DNA of 15,249 nucleotides from an uncultured Selenomonadaceae bacterium (GTDB taxonomy: Bacteria > Bacillota > Negativicutes > Selenomonadales > Selenomonadaceae): the NCBI GenBank assembly GCA_905236665.1, contig CAJONF010000114.1, forward strand, positions 1-15,249, written 5' to 3'. How positions within the stretch are numbered: position 1 is the stretch's first letter; the number at the start of each line of letters is the position of its first letter. A model generated the notes under the pieces. The model worked only from the letters and a program-made list of their open reading frames with translations. It was not told the origin of the DNA and searched no databases. Shown in pieces: positions 4,290 to 12,002 of this stretch. Made by a program: the position numbers and the translations under genes.

Positions 4290-4736
4290 TTATTTTCGCA
4301 TTGAAAGTTGTAATCCTATCTCATCAAGCATTTTTTGTTCCTCAAAAAGCAATTCCGCATTATATTCATTGCGGCGTTTCTCTTTAAGTTGCTCAATGCT
4401 TTTTAGATACGTCATCAGTTGCATTAAAATTTTTAATTTCTGCTGTTTATCCTGCATAGCTTTTAAAATTACTTGCTGTTGCTGTTCGATTTGGTCGCGT
4501 TTCCAATTAAAAAAGCTGTTGTACATCATGATTATCCCGACGGTGACAGTTTTACCTTCGCCGGTCATTTCTGCAAATTCTGCTTGCCCTTCGGCGAGTT
4601 CACGCATTAAAACCTGTAACCTTGCGCGGCATTCTTCTAATTTTCGTGACGACTCGGCAAATTTCATTTCTGCATCGTCTTTTTTGCGTTTAGTGACTTT
4701 TAAAAGCGTTTCGAGCTGAAATTTAAATTTTTTCAT
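4290..4736 (-). CDS. fliJ: FliJ, flagellar export chaperone/ATPase stalk
   Basis: The 148-residue protein is nearly all charged helix and coiled coil, starts MKKFKFQLETLLKV as FliJ proteins do, and follows fliI directly. FliJ forms the stalk of the export ATPase and links it to the export gate, and escorts chaperones. The start lies 1 bp after the fliI stop, with only a weak ribosome site, so translation is probably coupled to fliI. Sequence conservation in this family is low, and the call rests on length, composition and position. Confidence 0.88.
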   Translation of the reverse strand: MKKFKFQLETLLKVTKRKKDDAEMKFAESSRKLEECRARLQVLMRELAEGQAEFAEMTGEGKTVTVGIIMMYNSFFNWKRDQIEQQQQVILKAMQDKQQKLKILMQLMTYLKSIEQLKEKRRNEYNAELLFEEQKMLDEIGLQLSMRK

Positions 4737-4737
4737 A

Positions 4738-6063
4738 TTACTTACCCGAAATCTTCAGGAGTTTTTGTTTAGTAACTTCGTAAGTATCAACCTCAAAAAT
4801 CCCCTGGCATAAAAATTCATTAATCGAATCAATTTTTCCAATCGCTTCGTCAATTCGCTTGCTGGAACCTTTGACATATGCGCCGATATGAATCAAATCT
4901 TCCGCATCTTTATAAACAGCCATCAATGCCCGCATTTTTTGCGCCGCCTGCAAATGTTCTTTAGTTACGACTTCATTCATGACACGGCTAACAGAGCCAA
5001 GCACGTCGATAGCGGGGAAATGATTTTGCGCGGCGATTGAGCGGCTTAAAACAATATGCCCGTCCAAAATTGAGCGCACGGCATCGGCAATCGGTTCGTT
5101 CATGTCGTCGCCGTCAACCAAAACTGTATAAATTCCCGTGATTGAGCCGGTGTCACTCGTTCCGGCGCGTTCCAAAAGTCTGGGAAGTAGTGCAAAAACC
5201 GACGGCGTATAACCGCGGGTAGCAGGCGGCTCACCGATTGTCAAACCGACTTCACGTTGAGCCATGGCAAAACGCGTGACAGAATCCATCATCAAAATAA
5301 CTTTGTGTCCTTGATCGCGGAAATATTCAGCAATGGCGGTAGCAGTCATCGCGCCCTTTATGCGGACAAGTGCGGGCTGATCACTGGTTGCCACGACGAC
5401 AACTGCGCGTTTAAGACCTGCCTCGCCCAAATCGCGTTCGATAAAATCTCGAACCTCACGACCGCGTTCGCCAATTAGAGCAATAACGCTGATATCAGCT
5501 TCGGTATTGCGGGCAATCATTGAAAGGAGCGTTGATTTGCCGACGCCTGAACCCGCCATAATCCCGATACGTTGCCCGTCGCCCATTGTAATTAATCCGT
5601 CAACTGCGCGAACTCCGACATAAAGATTGTCATGAATTCGCGGGCGGGTTAAAGGGTGCGGGGGCGGCGCGTGCAATGGATATTCCGTAGTCGAAAGTAT
5701 CGGTCCAAGATTATCCATAGGGTTGCCTAAACCGTCAAGCACACGCCCTAAAAGTTCTTCGCCGACTTTGACTTGCAAGGTTTTCTGCGCGGCAACGACT
5801 TCACAGCCGGGACCAACTCCTTGCATTTCACCAATCGGCATGAGCATAACAAAACCTTCGCGAAAACCGACGACCTCTGCAGGAATCGGCGGCACGTTCG
5901 GAAATTTCGACGTAATGTAGCAAAGTTCACCCACGCTGACTGTTGGTCCCTGCGTCTCGATAACAAGCCCAACAACCTGCGTGACTTTCCCCGTTAATTT
6001 AATCGTGTTGCATTCGTTGATAGCGTTCTTGAGTTTTTGCAGGTTAATATCATTTTTTATCAT
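4738..6063 (-). CDS. fliI: FliI, flagellum-specific export ATPase
   Basis: The 441-residue F1-type ATPase powers unfolding and entry of flagellar proteins into the type III export gate at the cytoplasmic face. Visible motifs: GKVTQVVGLVIETQGP (25-40) in the N-terminal barrel, Walker A AGSGVGKST (170-178), ALIGERGREVRDF, Walker B VILMMDSVTRFA and TRGYTPSVFALLPRLLERAG. Length is normal. I place the start at ATG 6061-6063, 5 nt behind GGAG; an in-frame TTG 18 bp upstream has no ribosome site. The start lies inside the end of the vapC-like gene (14-bp overlap), so it is translated from the same message. Confidence 0.97.
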   Translation of the reverse strand: MIKNDINLQKLKNAINECNTIKLTGKVTQVVGLVIETQGPTVSVGELCYITSKFPNVPPIPAEVVGFREGFVMLMPIGEMQGVGPGCEVVAAQKTLQVKVGEELLGRVLDGLGNPMDNLGPILSTTEYPLHAPPPHPLTRPRIHDNLYVGVRAVDGLITMGDGQRIGIMAGSGVGKSTLLSMIARNTEADISVIALIGERGREVRDFIERDLGEAGLKRAVVVVATSDQPALVRIKGAMTATAIAEYFRDQGHKVILMMDSVTRFAMAQREVGLTIGEPPATRGYTPSVFALLPRLLERAGTSDTGSITGIYTVLVDGDDMNEPIADAVRSILDGHIVLSRSIAAQNHFPAIDVLGSVSRVMNEVVTKEHLQAAQKMRALMAVYKDAEDLIHIGAYVKGSSKRIDEAIGKIDSINEFLCQGIFEVDTYEVTKQKLLKISGK

Positions 6064-6460
6064 AGGCTCTCCAGTTAACAAAGTTTAAACCTTCGACGCG
6101 GCTAAAGTGGCGGATATTCGCCGTGACAAGCGTACAATCGTTGACCATAGAAATTGCCGCAATGTAAATGTCGTTGTCTTCGATAGTCTGTCCCTTGCTA
6201 AGTTGAACGTAAATATCAATGGCTTTTTCTATAGCGTTCATATCTAAGGGCAACATTTTCCATTCTTCGCAGAGATTCAAAAAATCATTTAAACGTTTAG
6301 ACGCGCTAACGATTCTGAACCCACGAACAACTTCATAATAAACAACGGGGCAAATAAAAATGTTACTTCTTTTCAGCGTTTCAAGCCGATAACGTTTTTC
6401 CACAATCCTATCATTGCGCAGAATATCAATCACGACGTTAGTATCCAAAAGATAACGCAT
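6050..6460 (-). CDS. vapC: PIN-domain ribonuclease toxin (VapC-like)
   Basis: The 136-residue PIN-domain protein is of VapC type, which cuts RNA (often tRNA or rRNA) when freed from its antitoxin. The acidic metal-binding set is present: Asp-6 in LLDTNVVID, Glu-43 in YYEVVRG, Asp-95/Asp-97 in IEDNDIYIAA, and Asn-115 in TANIRHF. All key positions are filled, so it is probably active. Its ATG shares one base with the TAA of the small gene upstream (TAATG), the usual coupling of an antitoxin-toxin pair. The pair sits between fliH and fliI with no promoter or terminator of its own visible, an odd place for a toxin system. Confidence 0.88.
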   Translation of the reverse strand: MRYLLDTNVVIDILRNDRIVEKRYRLETLKRSNIFICPVVYYEVVRGFRIVSASKRLNDFLNLCEEWKMLPLDMNAIEKAIDIYVQLSKGQTIEDNDIYIAAISMVNDCTLVTANIRHFSRVEGLNFVNWRAYDKK

Positions 6461-6663
6461 TATTCTTCTCCTATTGCCGCTGCCAATTCGTCAGCCTCTT
6501 CTTTTGTTAAAAGATGACGCATTTTATTAAGCGTTTCGAGCTGTCTGGCAACGCCTTCGTCGTCAAGCTTTCCGCCTTCCAATTTATCAACGCGATTTTT
6601 CAATTCGAGAAGATCGCATTGAACTTTAGCCAAAAGCAATAAAATTTTATCCTCGTTGGACAT
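6460..6663 (-). CDS. Small acidic protein, probable antitoxin of the VapC-like toxin
   Basis: A 67-residue acidic protein with a helical, coiled-coil-like N-terminal part (KILLLLAKVQCDLLELKNR) and an acidic C-terminal helix (KEEADELAAAIGEE). By position and the TAATG overlap with the PIN gene it should be the antitoxin that neutralises it. I see no ribbon-helix-helix or AbrB-type DNA-binding fold, so it may not repress its own promoter, which fits its place inside another operon. The ribosome site GGAGGTGA overlaps the fliH stop codon. The family is not recognised; the antitoxin role is inferred from context. Confidence 0.7.
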   Translation of the reverse strand: MSNEDKILLLLAKVQCDLLELKNRVDKLEGGKLDDEGVARQLETLNKMRHLLTKEEADELAAAIGEE

Positions 6664-6676
6664 GATAAATCACCTC

Positions 6677-7612
6677 CTAATTGTTGAGCACGCTTTGAAT
6701 AGATTTTTTCATAAGCCCAAGTTGCGTGGAAAGTCTAGCGTCGACGCCGCCATTAGGAGTTTCGATAACGCAATCGCCCGGCTTTAACGCCTCATCGGAA
6801 ATTACTTCGATAATTGCGGTGCCGTCAGTGAGCATAGATTGAAATTCACTGCGCGCCATTAAAATTAAATCGTAGCTGTCGGGTTCCACGTGTATTTTAA
6901 TTTCCTTCTGGTCGCGAACGTGATGAATCGCCTCGCGGACAACGGGTAAAATAACTTGTGGCACGTCTAGGAAATGTTGCGGCAAAATTTTTTCAATCGC
7001 CATTAACACAATCTTAACAATGTCATCTTCCGCCCGAATAAAATATTCTGCAGTCTGTTCTTTAGCGTCTTGAATAGTCTTTTGAGCCTTGTCATTTGCC
7101 TGGCGAACGATTTCGGCAAGTTCTTCTTTAATTTTTGCTTTACCGTCTTTTATGCCCTGCGCTTTACCTTCCGTGTGACCTGCGTCGTAACCTTCTTTGT
7201 GCACACGTTCAAGGAGTTGTTCAGCTTCCTTTTTAGTGTCGGCTACGATTTTTTCTGCCTCTGCCTGTGCCGCATCCAAAGTTTCTTGTGCTTGCTGTTT
7301 AATTTGTTCTGCCTGCGATTTAATTTCCTCAGCTTGTTCTTTTAGTAGCGTGGCTTGTTCTTTAGTTTTGTGAACTTCGCGCAAAGTTTCTTCCGTGAGT
7401 TTTTCTTTCTCTTCGATTTCTGCTATTTCCGCAAAAATTTTATCAAGGACTTCCGGCGGCAAGGTTCGTTCCGGCTCCGGCTCTTCGATTTGTTCTGTTG
7501 GTTCGTCAACAATTTCTTCTGGTTCCGGTTTTTCTTCAATCACGGGTTTTGGTCTGGCTCCGATTATAACCGGCTTGCCGACCGTCATATAACGAACAAT
7601 ATTTTTCTGCAC
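6677..7612 (-). CDS. fliH: FliH, regulator of the export ATPase
   Basis: The 311-residue protein binds FliI as a dimer, holds the ATPase at the export gate and controls its activity. It has a Pro/Glu-rich N-terminal part, a long Glu/Lys/Gln coiled coil (about 55-135) with the glycine-spaced segment AGHTEGKAQGIKDGKAK typical of FliH, and a C-terminal FliI-binding domain resembling V-ATPase subunit E. I choose the GTG at 7610-7612, 7 nt behind AAGGAG; a TTG 18 bp upstream lacks a ribosome site. The ribosome site lies 8 bp from the fliG stop. Confidence 0.93.
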   Translation of the reverse strand: MQKNIVRYMTVGKPVIIGARPKPVIEEKPEPEEIVDEPTEQIEEPEPERTLPPEVLDKIFAEIAEIEEKEKLTEETLREVHKTKEQATLLKEQAEEIKSQAEQIKQQAQETLDAAQAEAEKIVADTKKEAEQLLERVHKEGYDAGHTEGKAQGIKDGKAKIKEELAEIVRQANDKAQKTIQDAKEQTAEYFIRAEDDIVKIVLMAIEKILPQHFLDVPQVILPVVREAIHHVRDQKEIKIHVEPDSYDLILMARSEFQSMLTDGTAIIEVISDEALKPGDCVIETPNGGVDARLSTQLGLMKKSIQSVLNN

Positions 7613-7633
7613 TTTCTTACTCCTTAGCAAGTA

Positions 7634-8665
7634 TTAAACCAGCATACCTTCGCCCTGACCACGGACAATAACAATCGTGCCTTTGTCTTCGAGCGTACGG
7701 ATAACATTGACAATTTTTGTCTGCGCCTCTTCAACGTCGCGAATCTTGACGGGACCCATGTAAGAAATTTCTTCGCGCAACATATCGGCGGCACGTTTGG
7801 ACATATTCTTATAAATTTTTTCGGCTACTTCGTCGCTTGTGGCTTTCATTGCCAATGACAAATCTTTTGTATCGACTTCGCGCAGAACAAGTTGCAAGGA
7901 GCGGTCGTCCAGCATGACAATATCCTCGAACACGAACATGAGTTGCTTGATTTCTTCGGCAAGTTCGGGGCTGTCCACTTCCAACGATTCGATAATTGCG
8001 CGCTCTGTTGCACGGTCTACGCGGTTCAAAACTTCGACAACAGCGGGTACGCCGCCGGCTATGGTGAAGTCTTGCGTGGACAGCGAGGAGATTTTCTTTT
8101 CAAGCACGCGTTCAACTTCGCGAATAACGTCCGGCGATGTTCTGTCCATTAGCGCAATACGCTTTGCAACGTCGGCTTGTGCGTCTACAGAAAGACCGCT
8201 CATGACAATTCCGGCTTGGTCGGGGGAAAGATACGCCATAACCAGCGCGATTGTCTGAGGGTGTTCGTTCTGCAAGAAGTTTAACAGTTGCGAAGGATCG
8301 GTTTTGCGCAGGAACTCGAACGGGCGAACTTGTAAACTGCTTGTCAAACGATTGAGAATTTCTGTAGCTTTTTCTGCACCCAGAGCTTTTTCCAAAACGG
8401 TTTGTGCATATTCCAGCCCGCCGGTTGAAATGTAGTCATTTGCCATCATCAGCTGATAAAATTCGCTGATAACCGCCGCCTTTTTATCAACGCTGACGTG
8501 TTTATTATTGGCAATTTCCAACGTGATTGATTCGATTTCGTCCTCGTCCATGTGCTCGAAAACTTTTGCGGCATATTCTCCGCCCAGCGATATAAAAAGT
8601 ATAGCGGCTTTTTCATGCGCGGTCATTGGTTTGGGTTCGCTGTACATATCCTGTAAACTTGGCAT
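7634..8665 (-). CDS. fliG: FliG, flagellar motor switch protein
   Basis: The 343-residue rotor protein bridges the FliF ring to FliM and takes the torque from the stator. It shows the N-terminal FliF-binding domain (about 13-110), the EHPQTIA motif at 134-140 for FliM binding, and the C-terminal domain with the torque helix (around DDRSLQLVLREVDTKDL), whose charged Asp/Arg pattern is kept. Length is normal. A GGAGGAG ribosome site precedes the ATG. The gap to fliF is over 100 bp and holds a heptamer repeat. Confidence 0.97.
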   Translation of the reverse strand: MPSLQDMYSEPKPMTAHEKAAILFISLGGEYAAKVFEHMDEDEIESITLEIANNKHVSVDKKAAVISEFYQLMMANDYISTGGLEYAQTVLEKALGAEKATEILNRLTSSLQVRPFEFLRKTDPSQLLNFLQNEHPQTIALVMAYLSPDQAGIVMSGLSVDAQADVAKRIALMDRTSPDVIREVERVLEKKISSLSTQDFTIAGGVPAVVEVLNRVDRATERAIIESLEVDSPELAEEIKQLMFVFEDIVMLDDRSLQLVLREVDTKDLSLAMKATSDEVAEKIYKNMSKRAADMLREEISYMGPVKIRDVEEAQTKIVNVIRTLEDKGTIVIVRGQGEGMLV

Positions 8666-8690
8666 TTAATCTCCTCCGTTCAAAAGAAAA

Positions 8691-8765
8691 AAGCTGTTAG
8701 CTATTAGCTTTCAGCTTTCAGAAAAAAATTTTAACCAAAAGCCAAAAGCTATACGCTAAAAGCTT
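8691..8765. repeat. Inverted heptamer repeat between fliF and fliG
   Basis: Four 7-bp units in a row, AGCTGTT, AGCTATT, AGCTTTC, AGCTTTC (8692-8719), are followed by 17 bp and then four units in opposite orientation, AAAAGCC, AAAAGCT, ATACGCT, AAAAGCT (8737-8764). The two halves can fold into a long imperfect hairpin in the operon message. No ORF or T-run is present. It fills most of the only non-coding gap between fliF and fliG. Confidence 0.8.
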
Positions 8766-8771
8766 AAAAAA

Positions 8772-10427
8772 TTACTCGTCCTCGGAAAGCCACGTCTTAA
8801 TAAGCATGGCAACATCCGCCGGTTTTTCGTCGATAAATTTAAGGATAGCTTGCTTTTCGGCGCGCTGACGTTTTTCTTCTTCAGTAAGATTTTCTTCCGG
8901 AATAATATTTTCCTCAACGTCTTTAGCTCGCTGTTCAGCTTGGGCTTGCACTTCGGCAAGGCGTCTTTCTTCTTCGGCGCGTATGGCTTTTTCTTCTTCT
9001 TCGCGAGCAATTCTTTCAGCCTCGCGTTTAGCCTCTAACTCCGCTTCACGCTCTTTACGTTTTTTCCAGCGATACATAAGGAATCCGCCCAAAAGCAAAG
9101 CTGCAAGTAAAATCATAGCCGCAATCTCCGTGTATAAAATCCTGTCTTTGCGCAACTGTTCTTGCCGCGCCTCCGCCGCTTTTTGATCTTGCAGGTCGGT
9201 ATTAAACGGCATCGGCTCGACGGAAATGGTATCGCCGCGATTTTCGTTTATGCCCGCCGCAGAACTTACAGCGCGCAGAAGCCCTTCCTGTTGCAAATCG
9301 GTAATTTCATCGTTGACCAAAACAGCAACAGTTAGGCGGCGAATAGAACCGGGCGACGCTATGATTTTCTGGTTTTCCTCGTTGATCTCGTAATTTCTGG
9401 TTGACTCTTTGCGCTCGTATTCGGCATTAGCGTTGCGGTCTTCAGCCACATAGCCAGGGACATTGCCCGTGACTCCGGCAGGACCGCCGGGGATATTGGA
9501 TTGACCGTTATAACTTTCGCTGATGTCCTGTTGACTGCGGATAATTCCGGATTCGTCAACCACGGGCGTAAAAGTTTGGCGGTCGATTTTTTTATCGTCG
9601 AAATCCAATTCCACGCTGACACGAACGAAAGCGTTGCCCTCGCCCAAAGTTTTATCAAGCATAGTCTGAACGTTTTGCTGAATGTGGTCGCGAACTTTCT
9701 TTGTCATTTCAATTTGATGAAGTGCGCGCAGATTGTAAGCGTTTTCCTTTTCCAGCGCGTCATCGTCGCTTTTATTTAGGATATTGCCCGCCTCGTCGAC
9801 GATTGTGATATTTTCGGGAGAAAGACCTTGCACGCTGTGACTAACCAAATTGACAATGCCTTTAACTTCGGGCGTCGTCAACTTAGTTTCGGGTTTAAGC
9901 ATCAATAGGATTGACGCCGTCGCGGGCTTTTCATTCTTTTTATAGAGGCTGTCCTCCGGCAAAACGATATGAACACGCGCTTTGTCCACGCTACCTAAAT
10001 GTTCAATCGTGCGTGTAAGTTCGCCCTGCAGTGCTTGAAGATAATTAACTTTGTTTTGAAATTCTGTGACACCCAACTTGCTATCATCAAAAAGTTCAAA
10101 ACCTTTGTTACCGCGAGGAAGTCCCGCCGTCGCCAAATCAAGTCGCAAATCGTGAACTTGAGTGGCTGGGACAAGAATCGTCGCACCTTTTTTATCTTCC
10201 AGCAATTCATAGGGCACGCCCGCTTCTTTTAGGCTGTTCACAACGTCGCCGGCGTCTTTCGTCTCCAAATTGGTATACAGCGGCACATAGTCGGGCTTGC
10301 TGCCGTACCAGAAACTGATTCCCGCGAAAGCAAGCACGAGTACAATAATTGCGCCTATGATAAAATATTTACGTTTGCTTTCATATCGGTTCCACAGCTC
10401 CCTAAGCCGCTCTCTCCAATTCGCCAA
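8772..10427 (-). CDS. fliF: FliF, flagellar MS-ring protein
   Basis: The 551-residue protein builds the MS ring in the cytoplasmic membrane, the base on which the export gate and switch assemble. It has a first membrane helix at about 21-41, the YscJ/FliF ring-building domain (about 45-220, with GSKPDYVPLYTNL and ENITIVDEAGN), a periplasmic C domain, a second membrane helix at about 433-454 and a cytoplasmic tail ending KPADVAMLIKTWLSEDE, which binds FliG. The tail is a long Glu/Lys/Arg coil. The start is TTG (10425-10427) with AAAGGA 9-10 nt upstream; no better start lies in frame. Confidence 0.96.
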   Translation of the reverse strand: MANWRERLRELWNRYESKRKYFIIGAIIVLVLAFAGISFWYGSKPDYVPLYTNLETKDAGDVVNSLKEAGVPYELLEDKKGATILVPATQVHDLRLDLATAGLPRGNKGFELFDDSKLGVTEFQNKVNYLQALQGELTRTIEHLGSVDKARVHIVLPEDSLYKKNEKPATASILLMLKPETKLTTPEVKGIVNLVSHSVQGLSPENITIVDEAGNILNKSDDDALEKENAYNLRALHQIEMTKKVRDHIQQNVQTMLDKTLGEGNAFVRVSVELDFDDKKIDRQTFTPVVDESGIIRSQQDISESYNGQSNIPGGPAGVTGNVPGYVAEDRNANAEYERKESTRNYEINEENQKIIASPGSIRRLTVAVLVNDEITDLQQEGLLRAVSSAAGINENRGDTISVEPMPFNTDLQDQKAAEARQEQLRKDRILYTEIAAMILLAALLLGGFLMYRWKKRKEREAELEAKREAERIAREEEEKAIRAEEERRLAEVQAQAEQRAKDVEENIIPEENLTEEEKRQRAEKQAILKFIDEKPADVAMLIKTWLSEDE

Positions 10428-10443
10428 TAAACTCAGTCCTTTC

Positions 10444-10501
10444 TAGGGACTAGGAACAAAGAACTAGGAACTAGTTCCTAATTCCCATTTACTAGTTCCT
10501 A
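10444..10501. repeat. Inverted heptamer repeat between fliE and fliF
   Basis: TAGGGAC, TAGGAAC, AAAGAAC, TAGGAAC (10444-10471) are followed with no spacer by TAGTTCC, TAATTCC, CATTTAC, TAGTTCC (10472-10499), which are the inverse word. The whole can fold into a hairpin of about 28 bp with mismatches concentrated in the third units. The layout (four plus four inverted heptamers) equals that of the fliF-fliG gap, but the word is different. The repeat ends directly at the fliE stop codon. Confidence 0.82.
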
Positions 10502-10807
10502 CTACACCTGCATACGCATAATTTCTTGATATGCTGCCGTTGCACGGTTTCGCAACTGAAGCGTTAATTGGAGGGCGATCTCAGCTTTTTGAGAAGCAAC
10601 CACAACTTGAGAAATGTCCTCTATCCTACCCGCAGCCAATGCCGCGTTCAGTTTTTCGGATTCAAGTTCAAGCTCGTTCGTTTTCTTCAATGCGTCGACC
10701 ATGAATTCCCCAAAACTTTTTACGGGCTGTTCGTTAATATCATTTTCGCCCAGATGACTTCTCGCGCTCATATGCACGGGTGCCATTTCCAACGGCGTTA
10801 TTTCCAT
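10502..10807 (-). CDS. fliE: FliE, MS ring-rod junction protein
   Basis: The 101-residue protein joins the MS ring to the proximal rod and is the first substrate of the export gate. The conserved C-terminal half is clear: SFGEFMVDALKKTNELE (31-47), QVVVASQKAEIALQLTLQLRN and the closing AYQEIMRMQV. Length is typical. The ATG (10805-10807) has GGTGAC just upstream. An 89-bp gap to flgC holds no recognisable feature. Confidence 0.95.
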   Translation of the reverse strand: MEITPLEMAPVHMSARSHLGENDINEQPVKSFGEFMVDALKKTNELELESEKLNAALAAGRIEDISQVVVASQKAEIALQLTLQLRNRATAAYQEIMRMQV

Positions 10808-10896
10808 CTTGTCACCTTCCCTTTACCAATTAGGATTGCTCACACCATGGAGATTATAAACACTTCACCAAACAATATCAAATCTTTTTTTAAGAA

Positions 10897-11346
10897 TTAT
10901 TTGCCGATTTCTAAAGCTTTGCTCGCCATAGCTTTTGCCGCGGTAATTGCTGTAGCGTTCGCCTCGTAAGCGCGCTGTGCAGTTATCATGTCGACCATTT
11001 CGGTTACGGTGTTGACGTTTGGCTTTTCAACATAACCTTCAGCATTGGCGTCGGGGTGACCGGGATCGTAAACGATTGGTCCTTGCGAATTGTCCTGCAT
11101 GATTGCTACTGCGCGAACACCCTCGCCCGTTTGGCGACTCAAGCCGACCGCCTTCATTAAAGTCTGTTCAAAAGTTTTCGGCTCACGATTGCGCGGTTCA
11201 AAGACAACAAAGCGGCGTTTGTAAGCTCCGCCCTGTTCGGTGCGCGTCGTGTTGGAGTTGGCGATATTATTTGAAATAACGTCCATTCTTAACCGCTCGG
11301 CAGTCAAACCGGACGCTGAAGCATCAATTCCTAAAAACATTCCCAT
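10897..11346 (-). CDS. flgC: FlgC, proximal rod protein
   Basis: The 149-residue rod protein has the N-terminal rod motif SNNIANSNTTRT (25-36) and the C-terminal helix NVNTVTEMVDMITAQRAYEANATAI found in rod and hook proteins. It is exported by the flagellar apparatus without a cleaved signal and stacks with FlgB and FliE in the periplasm. The first of two nearby ATGs is used, with GGAG 11 nt upstream. Confidence 0.96.
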   Translation of the reverse strand: MGMFLGIDASASGLTAERLRMDVISNNIANSNTTRTEQGGAYKRRFVVFEPRNREPKTFEQTLMKAVGLSRQTGEGVRAVAIMQDNSQGPIVYDPGHPDANAEGYVEKPNVNTVTEMVDMITAQRAYEANATAITAAKAMASKALEIGK

Positions 11347-11364
11347 AAAAATTTCGTCTCCTCA

Positions 11365-11790
11365 TTACTGTTGTCCGCTGGTTATGGCGGTCTTCATGCG
11401 CGTTACGTGGCTACCAAGTTCGGTGGCAAGCGCGTTATAGTAAAGAGTATTTTTTGCCAGCGTCGCCATCTCGACATCAATATCAACGTTGTTGTTGTCC
11501 ACGCGCATAATATTTGTCGTGTCCTGAATAATCGTCGGTTCGGCATGAAAAGCAAGCGGTGCGGCGGGCAAATGCCTATCGTGCGTCCGAACCATTTTCA
11601 ACTTCCCGTCGGGTTCTTCGCCGTAAATTTCACGCGCCAGCAGATCTTCAAAGTTCACAGTAGACTTGCGATAGTTTGGAGTATTAACGTTTGCAATGTT
11701 GTTTGAGATGATTTCTTGCCGAATAGTCGCCGCCGTCATTGCTCGCGGCAGATAATCGAAATTCGACGAGCCTAGAACTTGTTCAAGCAC
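11365..11790 (-). CDS. flgB: FlgB, proximal rod protein
   Basis: The 141-residue rod protein carries the motif SNNIANVNTPNYRKS (29-43) and a C-terminal rod helix (VDIDVEMATLAKNTLYYNALATEL). It is the first gene of the operon. The start is uncertain. The frame stays open to 11886, but that would add 32 residues not usual for FlgB and would cover the likely untranslated leader. I choose GTG 11788-11790 behind AAAGGTGAG (spacing 11, rather long); GTG 11803-11805 is an alternative without a good ribosome site. Confidence 0.93.
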   Translation of the reverse strand: MLEQVLGSSNFDYLPRAMTAATIRQEIISNNIANVNTPNYRKSTVNFEDLLAREIYGEEPDGKLKMVRTHDRHLPAAPLAFHAEPTIIQDTTNIMRVDNNNVDIDVEMATLAKNTLYYNALATELGSHVTRMKTAITSGQQ

Positions 11791-11924
11791 ACCCGATGCA
11801 CTCACCTTTCTAAAATCTATTCTGTCAACAAAAAATTCCGAAAAAACTTCGATGCTAATTCTACAACACAAAAATTTTTTCTTCAACCTCGACGAATAAA
11901 AAATATCAATGAAGTTTTCAACGC

Positions 11925-11953
11925 AAGTTATGATTCCCCTTTAAGCTTGTCAA
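11925..11953 (-). promoter_or_regulatory. Promoter of the flagellar operon (flgB)
   Basis: TTGACA (complement of 11948-11953), 17-bp spacer, TAACTT (complement of 11925-11930), about 135 bp before flgB. It is of the vegetative type; no flagellar sigma-28 box is evident between here and flgB. Its -35 box overlaps that of the opposite gene's promoter. Confidence 0.6.
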
Positions 11954-11975
11954 AAAAATTTTTAGCTGATATATT
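11947..11975 (+). promoter_or_regulatory. Promoter of the metallo-beta-lactamase-fold gene
   Basis: TTGTCA (11947-11952), 17-bp spacer, TATATT (11970-11975). The -35 box shares the 7-bp word TTGTCAA with the leftward flgB promoter. AGAGGTGA (11988-11995) and the ATG at 12003 follow. Confidence 0.65.
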
Positions 11976-12002
11976 TTGTTTGCTACAAGAGGTGATAGCT
12001 TA

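Noticed and set aside
4255..4719. A plus-strand open frame of 154 codons
   Set aside because: It lies antisense to fliJ, is Ser/Cys-rich as expected of a shadow frame, and has no ribosome site.
10808..10896. Regulatory element in the 89-bp gap between flgC and fliE
   Set aside because: No heptamer repeat, hairpin or promoter could be found there.
11791..11886. N-terminal extension of FlgB by 32 residues
   Set aside because: FlgB proteins are normally about 130-145 residues, the extension has no ribosome site at its start, and it would cover the leader between promoter and gene.
11976..12002. Earlier TTG start of the metallo-beta-lactamase-fold gene
   Set aside because: It lies right behind the -10 box, in the expected transcription start, and would bury the twin-arginine motif; the ATG at 12003 has a good ribosome site.
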